Below, one piece after another: positions 43,276-53,189 of a DNA stretch of 64,000 bases. Each line of letters begins with the position of its first letter. Position 1 is the first letter of the stretch. The stretch is from Perognathus longimembris pacificus (taxonomy: Eukaryota > Chordata > Mammalia > Rodentia > Heteromyidae). The stretch is taken from positions 9,287,886-9,351,885 of the forward strand of contig NC_063171.1 of NCBI RefSeq assembly GCF_023159225.1. Reading direction: 5' to 3'. The notes below the pieces were generated by a model. That model saw only the letters and a program-made list of their open reading frames with translations, was not told the origin of the DNA and did no database searches. Position numbers and translations under genes: made by a program.

Positions 43276-43530
43276 TATGCTATTGGCTCATATGTGCGAT
43301 CCTACCTACTCATGGGGCTGAGGTCCAGAGGACTGAGATGCAAAGTCAGCTCAGACAAAAGATTCTGAGAGACTACATTTCCAACTGATCAGCAAAATAT
43401 CTGGCTGGAGTTGTGGCTCACATGGTAAAGCATCAGCCATGAGCAAGTAAGCCAAGCAAGTGCACAAAGACCCCAGGTTCAAACCTTCACACTGGCACAA
43501 AATAAAAAATAAAAGAAAAAGAAAAAAAAC
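43272..43530 (+). mobile_element. B1 + tRNA-like chimeric SINE
   Basis: B1-like half ('tgcgatcctacctactcatg') and tRNA-like half ('ggagttgtggctcacatggt', 'caggttcaaaccttcacac'), then an A-rich tail. It is noticeably diverged. Confidence 0.78.
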
Positions 43531-44495
43531 CTTATCTTTAAAAATAAAAGACAGATTGAAATGTTGAGCTCAGCTGTCTCCTCCGTGTAATGAAGAGCAA
43601 AAAAGGATGATTTAAGGGACAATTCTTACAAGGAATCAGTTCTGTGATTAGGAGAAAATAAATCATCAGCATAAGTTCTTATTTATGCTTTAATCATGTA
43701 CTATTTTAAAAGACTGTTTTACCACAGACATTTTTCAAATGCTGGATTTCACTAAGACCATAATAAATGATACAGAAATTGTTACAGTAAAGTCTTGCAT
43801 CTCAGTAGGAGCAATAGTGGACCACCACGAAAATCAATGGCAAAATTTTATTTCCTCTTCCCTATATTCCAGCCACCTCAGTATCCTTCTATGTGGCACT
43901 CTTTAACAAGAGAGTCACCCACTAGCACAAATGCAAGAGAGCTGATAGAACTGTGATTCTGAGATGCTAGGGTGCACAGAATATTTTGTTTCGGAGAAAG
44001 TATTTGGAGTGAAGATAATAATGCATTTATAGATATTAAGTATGGAAAAGAAAGTGCTTATAGCCCATATGATGCTCAACATTTTATATATTTTCACAAT
44101 AACATATTTATTGTACTTAAGATGCTTTGTAAATGTGTAAATGAATGAACCAGATTCTAAGCCATAATCTTAAATATTATTTCACCAACGTGTCCAATCA
44201 CTTAGGAAACAATTCTAAAGATAAATACTTTGTTTTACTTACATCTTTTTTATGTTTCTTATTTTGTAAAACTGGGAGAAAAGGAATTGTTTACATTAAA
44301 GGTTATTATAGCAGATAAATTATAGCTTTGAAAATGTTAATTATCAGGAAACATTACCTTTCCCAATCTCTGTGTGCATATCAGAGCATTTCTGCATGAG
44401 TATTCATTTAATTGAAAGCAATCTCATCACTGAATGGCCTGCAGATACTGCTGGGAGAATTGTGGCTTTAGTGATGGTGGTAGTTTATATTTTCA
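43531..44495. other. Unassigned AT-rich sequence
   Basis: No recognised feature in this stretch of almost 1 kb. Confidence 0.4.
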
Positions 44496-44712
44496 TGTTT
44501 TAGAAAGTGAACTCAGGGCCTTATGTTCAGCTTCTCCCCTCAAAACTGGTATTTTATCACTTGAGGTATACCCTCAGACTACCATTATGGTGTTAAGTGG
44601 AAATGGAGTCTAGCCAGTTTTTCAAGCGGTCTGGCTTGAAACTCCTATCCTCCAGGTCTAATTCCCCTGAGTAGTTGGGACTATAGGCATGAATCACTAG
44701 TGCTGGGCTATA
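44496..44712 (-). mobile_element. B1 + ID composite SINE
   Basis: In complement, an ID unit ('gaactcagggccttatgttc', 'tatcacttgaggtataccct') is joined to a B1 unit ('ctccaggtctaattcccctg', 'agtagttgggactataggca'). It differs from the common chimeras because its right half is ID rather than the tRNA-like module. Confidence 0.65.
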
Positions 44713-44904
44713 GAGAACATTATTAGGTTACTTTTATAAAGAAAAATTTTAAAGTCTCTTGACTCAAACATGTCTCTGGTAGAAAAGATAGAAAGAATTT
44801 GAAAGAGTTTCTGAGACTAGAGCAGTTATTGAGAGAAAATAAAGGAGGTAGGAAGAATTTCAGCTATTGGATGGATTTACCTGAAAACGGCTGATTTTAT
44901 CTTG

Positions 44905-44995
44905 GTTTTTTTTCTCAGGTATCAGGACTTGATCTCAGGGCCTTGTGCTTGCTAGACTAGCTTGCTATTTTGCTAGCACTCTGTTTGAGCCAAGC
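44905..44995 (-). mobile_element. ID SINE
   Basis: 'ggacttgatctcagggcctt', 'gtgcttgctagactagcttg', 'agcactctgtttgagccaag': an ID unit in complement with a T8 tail at its left end. Confidence 0.7.
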
Positions 44996-45799
44996 TTTTA
45001 GGCTTGAGGTTTTGAGGTAAGTCATTTAAATGATCAAGCAAAAGCTGTACAAACATCTGAAGAGATTTTTAAATCACTGTTAGAAAAGCTAGACTAAATG
45101 GCCCAGGGCTTATTTCAGTTGGAAAGAATCTTTTATTTTATTTTGAACCTTTAAAATATTACAGAAAACAGTTTAATTTCAATGATCATCTTTGTTGTAT
45201 ATTGTTAAATAAAAATATGATTGTGATTTAATATATTTTGGGACTATAGATTATTTCAATTCTTCTTTTGAAGTATCTATTGTGCTATGAAGAATATGTG
45301 TAGTTTAAAATATAAAACCTAAAAGTAAAAACAATTATAGTTCTTTCTTGCTAAACAAAGATATGAGAAATTTTCTCTGAGGAGCATATTAAAGATACAC
45401 ATTGCATTTCCAGTGTTATAAACATGACAATCTTGATCTGGTCTGCATCTGTTCATTTCTTCCCTTTCTGATCTAGGTTGTATGCCATCTGAGTACAAAT
45501 ACATGCTTCTTACTATTTTCTTCATATTTTATCTCTTTATTCTCCTAAATAAGTTCTTATAAACCTGTCCATATGTTGATAAATCTTTCTCTCTCTCTAT
45601 ATATATATTGCTTCTTAGATAATTACAGTAGTTTATATTTAAAAATACTTCAAATGTTATTGATGCATAGAGTTCTAAAATGTATTAAACATTTTATGAT
45701 GTCTATTCTGCTAACCAATGAAAACTTCTGTTACACAAATCCAGAAACTTTTTGTTTCAAAGTCTCCAAATAAATAAATATTTATGTATCTAAAATTCA
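44996..45799. other. Unassigned AT-rich sequence
   Basis: No recognised feature. There is a short (CT)n(TA)n patch at 45588-45610. Confidence 0.4.
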
Positions 45800-45800
45800 T

Positions 45801-45844
<44 letters not shown>
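45800..45844. repeat. (CA)n microsatellite
   Basis: About 22 pure CA units, uninterrupted, so probably length-polymorphic. Confidence 0.97.
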
Positions 45845-45846
<2 letters not shown>

Positions 45847-45895
45847 ATGTTACCATCCTCAAATTTTAAATGTTTATTTCTATGGAATGATGTTT

Positions 45896-45932
45896 TTCCT
45901 CTTGCATCACTATACTCCCACCCAAAATGTGT
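45896..45932. repeat. 37-bp sequence also present in an L1 at 54582
   Basis: TTCCTCTTGCATCACTATAC and the following 17 bases match 54582-54618 at 36 of 37 positions in the same orientation (C versus T at 45922/54608). The surroundings here are not L1. See the finding on this pair. Confidence 0.85.
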
Positions 45933-46526
45933 AAAAGTGATGTATATTAAACGAAAAATTATAGTTCTTACTATGTTTCTGAATAAACTCGTTGAGCATG
46001 GAAGTGCCATCTGTCATGTTTGTGTCACCCCAGTGGAGCAGACAGCACAACCCACAGTCCAGCCTGGGAAATTAATAGGAAAAAGGAGTGACCACATATT
46101 CAGCTCAAGCCCCACATTTTCCCTTAAGGCCAGGGAGCAGCTGGTCATGGGTTTTTCTCATTCATTAGCTATACTTATTAGATGTCAGCAAAGTTTCTTC
46201 ATTGTACTCTTACTACTGAGATATGGATAGGAAGAGGTGAAGAGGGCAAGAGGTAAAACAGATGGGAAGGAAGACATAGACACCTTTGATATAAATGTGC
46301 TTTTGACTTAATGTGAGCAGTGAAGAAAGGAGTTGGATGAAACAAGCTTACAATAACAAAGTAGCTGAGGAAATGGGCAGGATCCTCCTATCATGATGAC
46401 TGTCCATCTCACAGGTTTTTCCCAGACCTGATACCTAAGGAGGTAGAGCTGTACATTGCATAGATGAGTGTGCATCACATGCATCTGTCCATATGAATAA
46501 GTTTTTCTCATTCTTTAGCCATACTC
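45933..46526. other. Unassigned sequence
   Basis: No recognised repeat. A 148-codon plus-strand open frame (45784-46230) begins inside the (CA)n tract and has no recognisable domain, so I do not call it. Confidence 0.4.
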
Positions 46527-46592
46527 TACACACATACATGTATATATGTACATATATGTATATATTAATGCATATATATGCATATATATGAA
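46527..46592. repeat. Alternating purine-pyrimidine TATG/CATA patch
   Basis: ACATACATGTATATATG-type sequence with several small palindromes. An AT-rich simple repeat. Confidence 0.8.
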
Positions 46593-46639
46593 TTCGATTA
46601 AATTCTACTTCAAAGCATTTACCTTGTGCCTATCTAGAG

Positions 46640-46960
46640 ACAATAGTTGATATACTAGGGTTTTTAACTCAGGACCCTATACTTGTAAAGTAGGTGCTCT
46701 AATAATTTAGCAACTCCCTTATCACCTTTTGCTTTAGTTGTTTTTCCACATGGAGTCTTACATTTTTGCCTAGAATTGGTCTAGACTGAAATCTTCCTAC
46801 TTATCCCTTCCATGTATCTGGAATTAGAGGTGTGTATCATCATACATAGATACTTGTTTGAATTTATGTCATATAAAAATTTCCCCAGGCTGGCAATGAA
46901 GTCTTACCAATCTCTACATATAGAATAGCTAGGATTATAGGCATGAAACCCCATGTACTT
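46640..46960 (-). mobile_element. B1 + ID SINE and an adjacent B1 fragment
   Basis: 46640-46730 is ID-like in complement ('aactcaggaccctatacttg'). 46735-46855 is B1-like ('cacatggagtcttacatttt', 'tgtatctggaattagaggtg'). 46875-46960 is a second B1 piece ('ccccaggctggcaatgaagt', 'gctaggattataggcatgaa'). All are strongly diverged. Confidence 0.6.
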
Positions 46961-48519
46961 CCTAATATCACCACTGTGTTACTCAGCATTAATTTTGCCA
47001 GTGGATTTGAAAGTAATTTTATTAAATGAATGAAAGGGGGGTGGTATTATTATAGTAAGAAATATTTCTTCTAGCATGCTTCCTGTAATAGACACATTGC
47101 CTAACTGCTGTGAACCAGTGCTTAATTATATCCTAGAGCTGTTTATAGAGAAATGTAGAAACTTTAAATGCTATGGAGAGATCATTCTCACCTTTGGTGC
47201 TTTCAAGTAATAAGAGGTATTATTTTGAATTAGCTTTTGTTAACAATGATAATATATCATGCTCATATTTCTTAAACTCTGATCCAGATTAAGAACCTTG
47301 CAAGTCACCTCACCTGTGTGAAGCTCAGAGCAAAAGTAAAAATAAAATGATCCTTGCTGTTGCTTTTTGATCCCCATTCCCTTCTCCCTCCAATCTGAAA
47401 AGATTGACACTAATGTTCCTGATATATTTGGAAAGCACAAAAATCATTTTAAAACTGCATCTGACAGGGCCTTGTATTAATGGGCATCTGAACCTATTCT
47501 GTGTGAACTTCTCCAAGTGACCTATCTCCCCGCCAGGATTGGGGGTAGGCAGACAGCTGGACAGCTTGAGGGTGACCTTTGTCCCCCAGGACTGCAAGAC
47601 TGTCCTGTTACAAAAGCCAGGCTGAGGGGCTCCTCACCAGCTGCTACCTTGGGAAGGACTTTCTCATCAAGAGCCTCGACATGCCAGGGTCACAGAGTCA
47701 CAGATCTCTGGAGATTAGGTAACAATATAGTCATGTTCCTTAGTCTCCTGGTTTCAGAAGTTCATGAATATTTATGACATGTATGTGGCCCACTGTAAGA
47801 AAATATCGATTAAACTTCTGTATCCAAGTGTCAGCATATTAAAAGTTGATAAATGAACTGAACTGAGAGGTGACACTGAACTCAGGCAGCAGAATGGGAT
47901 CAATGGAGAACAAACAAAGCAAAATGAATGGAAACACCTGGACCCTTGAGAATAGCTTCGAAGTCAGAGGATATCTTTTGGTTTTATAATACTGAGGAGA
48001 ATCTTTATGTAATATAATGTGAGATTATAATATAATATTCATTTATGCATGTACATATTGGCAATAATCTTTACAGGGAAAAAGACAGTTACAGTCAATG
48101 GGAAATTCCAAGAGTTTCATTTAAGTCATAAAGGTCCTGGTTATTTCCATGAGGACTTTCTTATATATTTTAGCCCTTACTGATTTCCCCACTTTAGACT
48201 CACTGTTTACATGTTTGTAGTTGGCATATCCTTATATCCTAATTCTGTCTTAACTAAGCAAGTATTGTTCAATATTGCATAAATGTGATGTTACTCTTAA
48301 CCTCTTCCTGCCTTAGCAGTCCAATATGTTATGGTCTCCAAAAGACCATGTTTTCATGGGCCATGTGAAGTTTGTAAGAAACACATCACATTAACTGTAG
48401 TGTACTTCAAGTATTAGGTCATATCAGCTGCTTTAGGATACTGAATACCAGCAGTGCTGAATCCATCAGTGCCAGAGATGAGTTTCACACTCCATCTTCC
48501 TTTCTTCAGTGAGTGAGTG
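46961..48519. other. Unassigned sequence with a GC-richer block
   Basis: 47510-47720 is GC-richer than its surroundings, and an 86-codon plus-strand frame (47517-47777) crosses it. No splice or domain evidence supports coding; it could be an old LTR or a regulatory block. The remainder is AT-rich and unrecognised. Confidence 0.35.
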
Positions 48520-48769
48520 CTTTAGGATTTCTATAATACAGTGTCACAAGCTGTGTACCTTAAAGAATCAAAAGTTTACTTGCTCACAGTTCTGGAGGCT
48601 AAGTCCAAAATTAAGGTATTGACAGGTCCATACTTTAACTGAAATATTAAGGAAACTGGCTTTGTCTCCTCCTGGCTTCTGGTAGTGGCTGTCAGTCCTT
48701 AGTGTTCCTTGGTTTTCCACTATCCCTCTTCATGTATTATGGTGGCTACAGGACATTCTGTTCTCTATG

Positions 48770-48900
48770 TGTTTCTCCTCCTCCTTATTGTCATCTTTTT
48801 CCCCGCCTCTGTCTCCTCCTGCTCTTCCTCCCTCTTCCTCCTCTTCCTTCTCCTCTTATTGTTCCTCCTTTTTATTCTCTTCCTCCTCTTCACCTGTTCC
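48770..48900. repeat. Polypyrimidine (CTC/TCC) tract
   Basis: About 130 bp nearly all C and T. Overlapping open frames in several registers are compositional only. Confidence 0.8.
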
Positions 48901-49000
48901 TCCACAGTTTCAGCAAAGTAAAATCTGTAAGATCACTGTTCAATGTAAGCCTTATCTGCATAAGTCCCAGAGATATCATCCCTAAAACAATCAACATAAA

Positions 49001-49076
49001 GTAGCTGAAGGTGTGGATCTAGTGGTAGAGTGCTTGCCAAACAAGACCAAGGCTTTGAGTTCAAACCTTAGTATCA

Positions 49077-49118
<42 letters not shown>
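49001..49118 (+). mobile_element. ID SINE with (AAT)n tail
   Basis: 'ggtgtggatctagtggtaga', 'gtgcttgccaaacaagacca', 'gagttcaaaccttagtatc', then (AAT)n from about 49077. The tail has evolved into an AAT microsatellite, and the following solo LTR inserted into it, so the tail resumes at 49580. Confidence 0.85.
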
Positions 49119-49585
49119 TGTTGGGGTCCTCTTTCCCCTTGATGGAAGGGGCTTGATGCCCCTCCCCCAGCCCTGGGGAATGCGGCCCTGCTACCTTCTC
49201 TGGATTGGAATCCGGAGAAACCGGTTGGGCAAACAGCCCCCAACCTTCTAGCCAGCCTGGCGCGCTCGAGTGACTTTAGCCCTTGGGGGTCAGGTGACAG
49301 CTCTTAGCCTATCGGAATCCTGGCCAACCCCCTTCCCTCGAAATCATCTCCCCTTGCCCTTCTCTCAATAAAGTTAGTTCGCTCTAAGAAGCTGGCCCCG
49401 TTGCATGTATTCGTTGCAGGCGATCACACATCTACGGCAGATCACGTGCTCGTCAGGTCGGAGTGACCCCCACGTCCCACTCTAACTTACCTGCAGGCCG
49501 AGGGTTAGGGGAGAGGACAAAAGGAGGGTGGAAAGAAAGAAGGAAGAGTCCAAGCCCGGAGGGGCAAAAAACCCCAACAAATAAT
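49113..49585 (+). mobile_element. Solo LTR of an endogenous retrovirus
   Basis: A 461-bp element, 49119-49579, with perfect 8-bp inverted ends TGTTGGGG...CCCCAACA, flanked by AATAAT on both sides (49113-49118 and 49580-49585). The flank lies in an AAT repeat, so the 6-bp duplication is suggestive, not proof. AATAAA at 49367-49372 marks the likely end of R, leaving about 205 bp of R/U5. It is GC-rich and CpG-bearing in an AT-rich region. A 6-bp duplication would suit a class II (ERVK-like) element. No internal genes remain. It presumably arose by LTR-LTR recombination. Confidence 0.85.
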
Positions 49586-49721
49586 AACAATAGTGATAAT
49601 AGTATAATAGTAGTTGTAGCATGTTTAAATTCCAGGGGCCATCATAATAATCTCATCCTAATTTGATTCTATCTGCAGAGATCTTGTTTCCAACAAAGCT
49701 CACATTCAAACTGACTACTAC

Positions 49722-49930
49722 AGGCTCACACCTATAATCCAGGATGTTGAGATCTGAGGATCCCAGTTCAAAGCCAGCTTGTTCAAGAAAGTCTATGAGA
49801 CTCTTATCTCCAATTAACTACTAGAAAACTAGAATTGGAGCTGTGGTTCAAGGTGGTAGAGTGCTACTCTTGAGCAGAAAAGCTCAGGGATAACATCCAC
49901 ATTCAAGCCTCATAACCAACCAAAAAAATT
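49722..49930 (+). mobile_element. B1 + tRNA-like chimeric SINE
   Basis: 'caggctcacacctataatcc', 'gttgagatctgaggatccca', then 'gagctgtggttcaaggtggt', 'agagtgctactcttgagcag', 'cattcaagcctcataacc' and an A-tail. It abuts the end of the MaLR-like sequence. Confidence 0.85.
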
Positions 49931-51699
49931 TAATCTGCAGTGTCCATATTTTCTAAAATGGTGTCTTCCAGACTCCTTGCAAGGGCTTTTTCAGTCAACT
50001 CCAAGCCCCACCACTCCCTCAGAGCTGATCCCCCGTGTTCATCGTTGAACTACTTAACTATTTCTTTTCCTTGATTGTCACTGATAAAATGCTTTTCAGA
50101 CAATATCTAGAAGGCAGGAACAACTTACCATGAAAAGGTTGACTCTATCAACAGAACTAAAAATGAAGGAAAGAGAAAGACTAGAGGTAATGGCAAAGAA
50201 ATCACAACTGATTGATGGCAGATGTCTCAGTATGTTAGTCTGTTAAGGGTTCCTCTGTAGTGGTGATAACAGAGCCACTGACAATGCAGCTGTTTTTTAT
50301 GAGAAAAATATTTTAAAGTGTAATATTGTGAAATTATTTTATTTTAAGGGAGTGAGAAAAATTTCCTACCTTTAGGTTTGTCAATGCTTTTTCAACAGTG
50401 AGAGTTGTATTCAGTTTATATCTCTCATTTCAAAAGCATTCTCAAAGAGTTCAAGAGATGCCCCTTAATGCACTGGCTTTGAAATTCAGCAGACATACTA
50501 ACTGTAATACCCTACTGATTGCAAGTAGGGTATTTTGTGAACAAATGCATTTGAGATTCTGAGTCATTTAGAAAAAAGAGAACCAACCTGTGTATTTCAA
50601 TCCCTTTCTGATATTTACAGAATTGACATCTATTTGTATTGCATTGTGTGGGAGAATTATTGAACTACATTATGTTGCCACTGGAATAGAGGAAGAGTTA
50701 ACATGTTTTAAGGGAATCCTGAACCCTGTTTATTTTCAACATGACACCTTATTCAAGCTGATCAACAAAACAAACCTAGATATAATTTTTCTTCTTTTAT
50801 ATGTAAAGAAATAAAGCCTAATCCAACCTTTAAAGTGAAGAAACAAAAATTAAGTTCAAAACCCTCATTCCAAAACTCAATCTTGCAATAAACATTTTTT
50901 TCCACTAGGAAAATACAGAATTCTTGCTATAAAGCAATTTATGATGCATTAAGTTAAAAGAGACCCCACCAGTCATTATTGAAAGAATTGTTAGAAAAAT
51001 TAAATCTAACAGAATTTGCAAAAAAAGAAAATAATTGAGCAACTGAGCCACACACGGGACAATTCTAGTCTTATACGTGTCACTGATGTAGAAGGAAAGC
51101 CAGAAATAGCTTGACTGGGTACAGAAGGTGTTTGCATCTTTTGGACAAAGGTCTATTAATTGTCTGTCTGTCACTAGCTAAAGATTGGCAGTTGTGATTG
51201 GCTGACATTCAACTGGTTTTAATATTCCTACAAATATAAACTAAGATAGGTTGAAGATCATACCACAGACTCAGGTATGGATTGAGTTTCATGCTAGATT
51301 TAAAAGTCAAAATCTCAACACTATTCACTTCTTAGTTCTTCCTTTTTACTATATAAAAAAGATTAATCTTGATTTTCATTTCATATTATATTTGAACAAT
51401 TTGATGGTTATGTAATATTCCAGATAATAGATACCCAACTGTAGCCAATTATACTTAGTAGATATTAAAATTATGATTAAGGATTTGCTGTATACATTAA
51501 AATTGTAATAAATTTCATTCTGATAACAGTATTTTCTGTGTATTTTAAGAGTTAAATTATAAGAGGTTGTATGAGATTTTTGTACATCTAATTTTTAAAA
51601 TATTAGTAGTTTTTAAATGTTGGAACCATTAGTAAGTTATTACAAATAAATTTAATTGATGCATTAAGTGACAAAATGTCAAGTTCTTTAGAGTCTACT
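49931..51699. other. Unassigned sequence with a small hairpin
   Basis: About 1.8 kb without recognised transposons. A perfect 11-bp inverted repeat (AATACCCTACT, 50506-50516, and its complement 50524-50534; 7-nt loop) is the only structure noted. Confidence 0.4.
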
Positions 51700-51940
51700 A
51701 AGATATTTTCTTGGGGCTGGGGATATGGCCTAGTGGCAAGAGTGCCTGCCTCATATACATGAGGCCCTGGGTTCGATTCCCCAGCACCACATATACAGAA
51801 AATGGCCAGAAGTGGCGCTGTGGCTCAAGTGGCAGAGTGCTAGCCTTGAGCAAAAAGAAGCCAGGGACAGTGCTCAGGCCCTGAGTCCAAGCCCCAGGAC
51901 TGGCCAAAAAAAAAAAAAAAAAAAAAAAAGATATTTTCTT
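51700..51940 (+). mobile_element. ID + tRNA-like dimer SINE, young copy
   Basis: A consensus-like dimer (51713-51906) followed by a long A-tail (to 51928), flanked by AAGATATTTTCTT at 51700-51712 and 51928-51940. It is the best reference copy of the family here: ID half with 'ggttcgattccccagcacca' and right half with 'gtggcgctgtggctcaagtg'. The intact A-tail and duplication suggest recent insertion. Confidence 0.96.
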
Positions 51941-51944
51941 GACT

Positions 51945-52180
51945 GTATGCTGGTGCCAGGGCTTGAAATTTGAGCCTAGGTTCTATCCCTGAGCTTTTGT
52001 GATCTTGGATGGCATTCTACCACTTGGACCATAACTCCACTTCCAGATTTTTAGTTGTTAATTGGAAGAAAACGTCTTAAAGACTTTTTAGCTCAGATTG
52101 GCCTTGAACTACCATTCTCAGATATCAGCCTCCTGAGTCGCTAAGATTATAGGCGTGAGTTACCAGCACCTGGCTTTTTT
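51945..52180 (-). mobile_element. B1 + tRNA-like chimeric SINE
   Basis: The complement of the chimera: right half ('ggatggcattctaccacttg'), then B1 half ('ctcagatatcagcctcctga', 'ataggcgtgagttaccagca'). The younger dimer SINE sits directly at its tail end. Confidence 0.82.
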
Positions 52181-53189
52181 TCAACAATTCCTTTGCTATT
52201 TAGTATCCCACAGAGAAGTGCTCTGCCATCCTGAAAGGCTACATTCTGCATCTTCTTTTTCCAAAAGCAGAATCTCAAGATACTTTCCAAACTTCAGCTA
52301 ACTTAGCAGATATTTAGTTGTCTTTATTCAAGGAAGTTTGTAAGCAATGTAAATATTTATGACATATATCCTAATTACTTTACTAAAATGAAAAGAATAT
52401 AAAAATGAAGTAGATAGAAAGAAAATGAAACTAGATTTAGCCATATTTACAAAAATTTCCTCTCATTTTTCAGCTTTTAATTTTCATTCAATATTAAAAC
52501 CAAAAACGTAAGACACAGGTTAAATTCTGAAAACTCACTGTTAAAGATCATAACTAAAAAGTGAAGTACAGTTAGAAATAATAACATGATTGCATTGATT
52601 AGGTAACAGAAGATTCCTCAGGGAATTGTTAGCATGTGGCCTGTTACCTATCTACTTCACAGCAACATAGGGGCGCCTCAATGACCTTATGTTTTCTCCC
52701 TTGGCCAGGACAAGGGTTAGAAGCAGATAACATTTAAATAAATTAGTCAGAAAAATCTTATCCATTTCAAAGTTTGAGAACAACTATCATTCATCTTTAC
52801 TTTCCTACTGGCAAGCCTTCACATGTTTGGTCATTGAATCAGAAACAATGTAATAACAACAAAATTATTTCCAATACAGTGCTGAAGAAGCTCTTCATCT
52901 ATATTCCTTTCCAGTTGCTTCCTACAATTTGCTTTTGTATACTCACATTTCCTGTCTCTTTTTAGCATTGTTATTGAATTCGTTTCATTTATTCACTTTG
53001 AGTTGTTGTTTTGTCCAGATTTCAGTGAGACTGATCACTAGAATTACAAATGTATGCACAATTAAATGGTCCATTGATGTGTACTACCAATTGGCTCACT
53101 TACTGCTGGCATTTTGCCACCTCCATCCTGGAGTTTTGCTATTTAAATGATGATGGAATTTTGCAGATTCTTCTTTTTTTAGTGGCATA
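52181..53189. other. Unassigned sequence
   Basis: AT-rich with no recognised transposon or gene. 52610-52710 is slightly GC-richer. Confidence 0.4.

Larger units (their letters stand above)
48520..49720 (-). mobile_element. Old MaLR (MLT1-like) LTR, interrupted
   Basis: The left part ('ttgctcacagttctggaggc', 'taagtccaaaattaaggtat', 'tcctcctggcttctggtagt') and, after two insertions, the right part (49630-49712: 'catcataataatctcatcct', 'atctgcagagatcttgtttc', 'caacaaagctcacattcaa') follow the complement of an MLT1-type LTR as I remember it. The pyrimidine tract 48770-48900 and the nested SINE and solo LTR lie inside. Confidence 0.5.

Noticed and set aside
45784..46230. 148-codon plus-strand open frame
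   Set aside because: It starts inside a (CA)n tract and shows no domain, signal peptide or splice context.
47510..47720. GC-richer block as an exon or CpG island
   Set aside because: Few CpGs, no in-phase splice pair and no recognisable peptide. It is left as unassigned.
49077..49118. Possible CRISPR-like or satellite array
   Set aside because: It is a plain (AAT)n tail of a SINE with no spacers.
50506..50534. 11-bp hairpin as a terminator or microRNA
   Set aside because: It is too short for a microRNA precursor, and intrinsic terminators do not apply to a mammalian genome.
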